Source: Candidatus Mediterraneibacter norwichensis | Lineage (GTDB): Bacteria > Bacillota > Clostridia > Lachnospirales > Lachnospiraceae | Reading direction: 5' to 3' | Length of the DNA: 44,540 bases | NCBI GenBank assembly: GCA_019112765.1 | Contig: DXIU01000077.1 | Location: 1 to 44,540 of the forward strand | Shown: positions 40,650-44,540 of the stretch, piece by piece | Layout: every line of letters starts with the position of its first letter | How positions within the stretch are numbered: the first letter of the stretch is position 1 | The notes under the pieces: model-generated | Told to the model about the DNA's origin: nothing | Databases searched by the model: none | What the model saw: the letters and a program-made list of their open reading frames with translations, nothing else | Program-made: the position numbers and the translations under genes

Positions 40650-42482
40650 ATGAGTTTAAATAAGACACAGGCGAAGGCCGTCTCTCACAGAGACGGTCCC
40701 TGCCTGGTTCTGGCGGGGCCGGGATCAGGAAAGACGCTTACGATTGTAAACAGAATTAAATATCTGATTGAAAAATGCAGTGTAAGACCAGAAGAAATTC
40801 TGGTCGTTACTTTTACCCGTTTTGCAGCCCAGGAAATGAAAAACAGGCTCTGTTCTCTGATGGGCAGAAAAAACATTCCGGTTACAGCCGGAACATTTCA
40901 CGGGATTTTTTATGGCATTCTGAGATGCACTTACCGGATGAGCGGGCAGAATATCCTTTCAGAAGAGGAAAAATATCAGCTGCTGCGGGAAGCAGCAGGC
41001 AGACAGGAGCTGGAAACGTTCGACGAAGAGGATTTTATCTCAGATATTGCTGCAGAGATCGGAAAAATAAAAAATAACCGTCTGGATCTGGAGGAATATG
41101 TATCGGCAAAATGCAGCGCAGAGACATTCCGGGAAATTTACCGACAGTACGAGGAAGAGAGAAAGAAAAGAAGAAAAATCGATTTTGACGATATGCTGGT
41201 GCTCTGCTGTGAACTGCTGTCCTCCAGGCCGGAAGTGCTCGCGGGATGGCAGAGAAAATTCCGCTATATTCTGATCGATGAATTCCAGGATATCAACCGG
41301 ATTCAGTATGATGTGATCCGTCTGCTTGCACTGCCGGAGAACAATCTTTTTGTCGTTGGAGATGATGATCAGGCAATCTACGGGTTCCGCGGAGCAGACA
41401 GCGAGCTGATGTTTCAGTTCCTCAAAGACTACCCGGAGGCAAAGCAGCTTCTCCTGGGAACAAATTATCGTTCCACGGAATATATCGTCCGCAATTCTCT
41501 TCGGGTGATCCGGCATAATGAGAGAAGGTTTGATAAACAGCTGGAGGCATACCGGAAAGGAGGAGCCTGCCTTCATGTGCAGGAACTTGCCGATCCGGCG
41601 GAAGAAGCGGAGTACATTCTGGACGAGATAGAAAAATGTATGGCGGACGGAGTGCGGCCGGAAGATATAGCTGTTCTTTTCCGGATTCATACGGATGCAG
41701 GACCGGTGGCTGAAGCTCTCGTTGACCGGAAGATTCCTTTTCATATGAGAGAGCAGCTGCCTAATATTTATAATCATTTTATAGCCAGAGATATTCAGGC
41801 ATATTTTCGTTTCGCTATGGGGGAGCGAAGAAAACAGGATTTTCTCCAGGTAATGAACCGGCCTAAGCGCTATATCGGAAGGGACAGTCTGTCAGGGAGC
41901 GAAGTGTCTTTTGAGGATATCCGGAAACATTACTGCGACAAAGAGTGGATGCTGGATCGGATTGATCAGTTTGAATGGGATGTGAAAATGCTGGCGAAAA
42001 TGGCTCCCTATGCGGCAGTCCAGTATCTGAGAAAACGCATCGGATACGACGATTACCTGAGAGATTATGCGTTTTCCCATAATATTGAGAGAACGAATCT
42101 GACAGAGGTGATTCAGGAGATTGCAGAAGCAGCCAGACCATACAGGACGTTGGATGAGTGGTTCCGGCATGTGGAAGAATATACAGGCATCCTTCAGGAA
42201 AAAGAGAAGAAGAAGGAAAAAAATCCGGAAGGGGTGCGTCTTATGACAATTCACGCCGCCAAAGGACTGGAGTTCCATACCGTATTTATCCTGGATGCCA
42301 ACGAGGGAAAAATCCCCTATAAAAAAGCCAGAACAGATGCACAGACGGAAGAAGAAAGAAGGCTTTTTTATGTGGCCATGACGCGGGCAAAAGAAAAACT
42401 GACAGTCTGCTATGTGAAAACAAAAAGCGGAAAAGAGACAGCTCCTTCCCGCTTTGTAGATGAATTACTGGATGTCGTCTAA
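40650..42482 (+). CDS. UvrD/PcrA/Rep-type superfamily 1 DNA helicase
   Basis: The 610-residue product has the SF1A helicase motifs in order: Walker A AGPGSGKT at 22-29, motif Ia TFTRFAAQEMKNR, GTFHGIFYGIL, Walker B LIDEFQDINR near 207-216, motif III DDDQAIYGFRGA, motif IV NYRST, and the C-terminal VRLMTIHAAKGLEF then VAMTRAKEKL. It is shorter than PcrA (over 700 residues): the 2B region is compact and the C-terminal tail after motif VI is only about 25 residues. It is probably an accessory helicase rather than the main PcrA. AGGAAAGGAACG precedes the ATG. Its last 18 bases overlap the convergent DUF1292 gene. Confidence 0.9.
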   Translation: MSLNKTQAKAVSHRDGPCLVLAGPGSGKTLTIVNRIKYLIEKCSVRPEEILVVTFTRFAAQEMKNRLCSLMGRKNIPVTAGTFHGIFYGILRCTYRMSGQNILSEEEKYQLLREAAGRQELETFDEEDFISDIAAEIGKIKNNRLDLEEYVSAKCSAETFREIYRQYEEERKKRRKIDFDDMLVLCCELLSSRPEVLAGWQRKFRYILIDEFQDINRIQYDVIRLLALPENNLFVVGDDDQAIYGFRGADSELMFQFLKDYPEAKQLLLGTNYRSTEYIVRNSLRVIRHNERRFDKQLEAYRKGGACLHVQELADPAEEAEYILDEIEKCMADGVRPEDIAVLFRIHTDAGPVAEALVDRKIPFHMREQLPNIYNHFIARDIQAYFRFAMGERRKQDFLQVMNRPKRYIGRDSLSGSEVSFEDIRKHYCDKEWMLDRIDQFEWDVKMLAKMAPYAAVQYLRKRIGYDDYLRDYAFSHNIERTNLTEVIQEIAEAARPYRTLDEWFRHVEEYTGILQEKEKKKEKNPEGVRLMTIHAAKGLEFHTVFILDANEGKIPYKKARTDAQTEEERRLFYVAMTRAKEKLTVCYVKTKSGKETAPSRFVDELLDVV

Positions 42483-42770
42483 ATCAATATCTCCGAAATC
42501 CTGTTCCTCCATCCATTCATTGAAAGTCTCGGAAACACGGTCAAATTCCGCATCGTCTTCAATGTTTTCGAGATCCGGTTCCGCGTCTTCGCCGTTGTTG
42601 ATAAAACGGTACAGGTATACCTGGCCGTCGTCACTGTTCCCGTCTTCGTTGAGAGGGAGAAGGGCGATATATTCCCGGCCCTCTGTCTCAAATATGGTGA
42701 GGACAGCGCACTCCAGTTCCTCATCATTGTCAAGTGTCAGTGTTACAGTGAGTGTTTCGTTTTCATTCAT
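42465..42770 (-). CDS. DUF1292 (YrzB-like) acidic protein
   Basis: The 101-residue cytoplasmic protein is very acidic and matches the DUF1292 pattern: TLTLDNDEELECAVLTIFE, then REYIALLPLNEDG, then GQVYLYRF, followed by a Glu/Asp-rich tail. The family has no established function. AAGGAG lies before the ATG on the - strand. The gene ends inside the helicase gene, an 18-base tail-to-tail overlap, and no terminator is visible between them. Confidence 0.85.
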   Translation of the reverse strand: MNENETLTVTLTLDNDEELECAVLTIFETEGREYIALLPLNEDGNSDDGQVYLYRFINNGEDAEPDLENIEDDAEFDRVSETFNEWMEEQDFGDIDLDDIQ

Positions 42771-42870
42771 ATGTTTTCTCCTTCTGCATCTGCTGCCTTC
42801 CAGGCCGTACAGAGCTTATTCTGTATACAGGGTATCAAAAAGAAGGGAAAAAAGCAAGATGCACTCTCTA

Positions 42871-42898
42871 TTGACATTCATCTGAAACAAGGTAGAAT
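42871..42898 (+). promoter_or_regulatory. Promoter for the sugar-binding lipoprotein
   Basis: A perfect TTGACA (42871-42876) and TAGAAT (42893-42898) are separated by 16 bases, about 50 bases before the gene. Confidence 0.7.
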
Positions 42899-42949
42899 GA
42901 AAGAGTGGATGTTTATATCCGTGAATTGAGCAGAAGAGGTAAATGACAA

Positions 42950-43939
42950 ATGAAAAAAAGAATTTCGGCTGTTTTCCTGACAGCTGTTCTGACAGCTGCC
43001 CTGCTGGCAGGCTGCAAGCAGAATGTGGGCTCGCCGGAGGATAATGCAGTAATGGATGATCAGGAAAATACAGAAGGAGATACAGAAGAAACAGAGCATG
43101 TGCTGGGATTCAGCTGCAGCGATCTGTCCAATCCTTTTTATACTGTTTTAGAGGAGGCGCTCAAGTCTTCCCTGGAGGAGGAGGGGATCCGTCTTATTGT
43201 ACAGGATGCCCGGTCTGATGTTGATACTCAGATTCATCAGGTGGATGAACTGATTCAGCAGAACGTGGAGGCGGTTTTCTTATGTCCGGCAGAATGGGAG
43301 AAGATTACCCCGGCGCTGGAAGCGCTCAATGATGCCGGAATACCGGTGATTAATCTTGATACAGAAGTTAAGGAAACTGACCTTGTAAAAGCGTTTATAG
43401 GTTCCGATAACCGCAATGCCGGATATGTGTGCGGAGAGGATCTTGTTTCCCGTATGCCGGAGGGGGGAAGAATTATTATTATTGAAAATTCCGGCATTAA
43501 TTCCATCAATGAACGCATAACCGGTTTTGAGGAGGCAATTTTAGACGGAGGCTTCGAGGTTGTATGCCGCATTGACGCAGGCAGCGTGAATATCGGAGAT
43601 ACGCTGCGTACGCTTCTGGAAGAGGAGCAGATCAATGCTGTTATGTGCGGCAATGATGTGATGGCTCTTCAGGTGCTTGAAGTGCTTGAAGAGGCAGCAG
43701 ATAAGGAGATTCTTGTATACAGTGTGGACGGCTCGCCGGATACGAAAAGCGCGCTTCTGGATCCGGACAGCCCTATGACGGGGATCGGCGCCCAGTCTCC
43801 GATTACGCTGGGGAAAACCGCTGCAAAGACCGCTGTAGCTATACTGAACCGGGACAGATACGAAAAAGAAACCTATGTGGAGACATTTTTTATCAACAGG
43901 GAAAATGTTGATATGTATGGAACGGATGGCTGGCAGTAG
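42950..43939 (+). CDS. Sugar-type ABC substrate-binding lipoprotein
   Basis: The 329-residue product has a lipoprotein signal (MKKRISAVFLTAVLTAALLA then GC), an acidic linker (about 25-47) and a type I periplasmic-binding fold of the ribose/galactose group. Landmarks are VLGFSCSDLSNPFYTVLEEA, DARSDVDTQIHQVDELIQQN, PVINLDTEVKE and AVMCGNDVMALQVLEVLEEA. It should capture a sugar, or a signal such as autoinducer-2, outside the membrane. No permease or ATPase gene is adjacent, so it may serve a distant transporter or a sensor kinase. AGAGGT precedes the ATG. A GH13 gene follows after 13 bases, suggesting a carbohydrate role. Confidence 0.88.
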   Translation: MKKRISAVFLTAVLTAALLAGCKQNVGSPEDNAVMDDQENTEGDTEETEHVLGFSCSDLSNPFYTVLEEALKSSLEEEGIRLIVQDARSDVDTQIHQVDELIQQNVEAVFLCPAEWEKITPALEALNDAGIPVINLDTEVKETDLVKAFIGSDNRNAGYVCGEDLVSRMPEGGRIIIIENSGINSINERITGFEEAILDGGFEVVCRIDAGSVNIGDTLRTLLEEEQINAVMCGNDVMALQVLEVLEEAADKEILVYSVDGSPDTKSALLDPDSPMTGIGAQSPITLGKTAAKTAVAILNRDRYEKETYVETFFINRENVDMYGTDGWQ

Positions 43940-43952
43940 AAAGGAATGAAAT

Positions 43953-44540
43953 ATGGAAAAAGTGAAAGGAAGTCCGCAGCCTTTCGGGGCGGTTGTAGAG
44001 AGCAGCAGAATTAATTTTGCAGTGCAGGTGCCTGCCGGGAAGAGCTGTGAACTTTTGCTGTATAAAGCAGGAGAAGATTCTCCGGAATACAGCTTTGCGA
44101 TGCCGGAAGAAGAAGGAATAGGTGAAGTGAGGTTCCTCGCCATTGAGAATATCCGCGCATCAAAGTATGAATATAACTTCAGGATCGGGGGCCGGGTCTG
44201 CGTGGATCCTTATGTAAAGGAGGTCGCAGGGAGAGAAAATTTCGGCAGCCCCAGAGATGTACAGAAACATCAGGTGAGGGGAAAACTTGTATCCCGCGAA
44301 TACGACTGGGAAGGAGACGAAAGACTTCATATTCCCTGGCATCAGGTCACGGCATATACCTTCCATGTGCGGGGATTTACAAAACACAGTTCCTCCCGGG
44401 TGCCTCATAAAGGAACTTACAGGGGGGTAATCGAAAAACTTCCATATCTGAAAGATCTGGGGATCAACCAGATCCAGTGTATGCCGGTTTATGAATTTGA
44501 TGAGTGTACAGGAAAAAAGATTAATTACTGGGGATACGGA
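43953..44540 (+). CDS. GH13 debranching enzyme / pullulanase-like protein (3' end missing)
   Basis: The open frame runs to the window edge (196 codons, no stop). It begins MEKVKGSPQPFGAVVES, has an N-terminal beta domain (about 10-110) of the CBM48 type ahead of the catalytic barrel, then the GH13 entry motif TAYTFHVRGFTKH followed by GTYRGVIEKLPYLKDLGIN. INYWGYG ends the visible part, and this pattern matches GlgX or type I pullulanase. These enzymes cut alpha-1,6 branches in glycogen or pullulan. No signal peptide is seen, so it is probably cytoplasmic. AAAGGAATG precedes the ATG. Catalytic residues lie beyond the window. Confidence 0.85.
   Translation, partial: MEKVKGSPQPFGAVVESSRINFAVQVPAGKSCELLLYKAGEDSPEYSFAMPEEEGIGEVRFLAIENIRASKYEYNFRIGGRVCVDPYVKEVAGRENFGSPRDVQKHQVRGKLVSREYDWEGDERLHIPWHQVTAYTFHVRGFTKHSSSRVPHKGTYRGVIEKLPYLKDLGINQIQCMPVYEFDECTGKKINYWGYG

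Noticed and set aside
1..44540. tRNA, rRNA, CRISPR arrays, insertion sequences, phage genes
   Set aside because: None was seen: no cloverleaf-like conserved arms, no regular short repeats with spacers, and no transposase, integrase or phage structural motifs in any plausible gene.

Overview
The window looks like a chromosomal segment from a spore-forming member of the Clostridia, most likely family Lachnospiraceae. The evidence is the sporulation set spoIIGA, sigE and sigG beside ftsZ, a PurF with a propeptide and four [4Fe-4S]-type cysteines, strong AGGAGG-type ribosome sites, several TTG starts, and the Lachnospiraceae-type protein families recognised here as DUF5716/DUF5717. Genus was not determined. 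I see no tRNA, rRNA, CRISPR, insertion sequence or prophage. Nearly everything is on the + strand. Four genes are on the - strand: the FMN-binding-like gene, the yheO-like regulator, the cytidylate-kinase-like gene and the DUF1292 gene.

Layout. (1) 1-5815: the distal half of the division and cell-wall cluster, mraY-murD-spoVE/ftsW-ftsQ/divIB-ftsZ. It has a near-consensus promoter before mraY, a second before ftsZ, and a strong terminator after ftsZ. (2) 5816-10254: sporulation regulators. A promoter with three Spo0A-box matches drives spoIIGA and sigE. A beta-CASP metallo-beta-lactamase gene follows, then sigG. (3) 10255-11828: an HAD phosphatase, a small acidic protein and a convergent FMN-binding-like membrane protein. 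(4) 11829-17501: pth-mfd-foldase lipoprotein, i.e. translation quality control, transcription-coupled repair and protein export/folding. (5) 17504-20934: a YheO/DauR-type regulator divergent from a dihydropyrimidinase, then a cytidylate-kinase-like gene divergent from an ArsC/Spx-like gene. (6) 20935-25968: a 427-base structured gap, then MoxR ATPase-DUF58-transglutaminase and a GNAT acetyltransferase. (7) 26027-31450: a three-gene operon of unknown function (1097-aa beta-sandwich/helical-repeat protein, actin/Hsp70-like protein, TPR-like protein). (8) 31447-33893: a polar amino-acid ABC importer. (9) 33876-37084: purF and purB with a structured purF leader. (10) 37194-44540: a leucine-rich-repeat membrane protein, a degenerate sirtuin, gltX, a UvrD/PcrA-type helicase, a DUF1292 protein, a sugar-binding lipoprotein and the start of a GH13 debranching enzyme cut by the window edge.

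How the parts fit. Regions 1 and 2 link vegetative division to asymmetric division: ftsZ lies immediately upstream of the Spo0A-controlled genes that make and process pro-sigma-E, and sigG follows. The rest is mainly housekeeping with accessory operons between. The best candidate for an undescribed system is the operon at 26116-31450. The next most interesting items are a sirtuin without its catalytic histidine (38382-39137), paired 17-base repeats between the yheO-like gene and the dihydropyrimidinase, and mutually exclusive RNA pairings in the mraY and purF leaders. All motif work was done by eye. No alignment, folding or database search was run.
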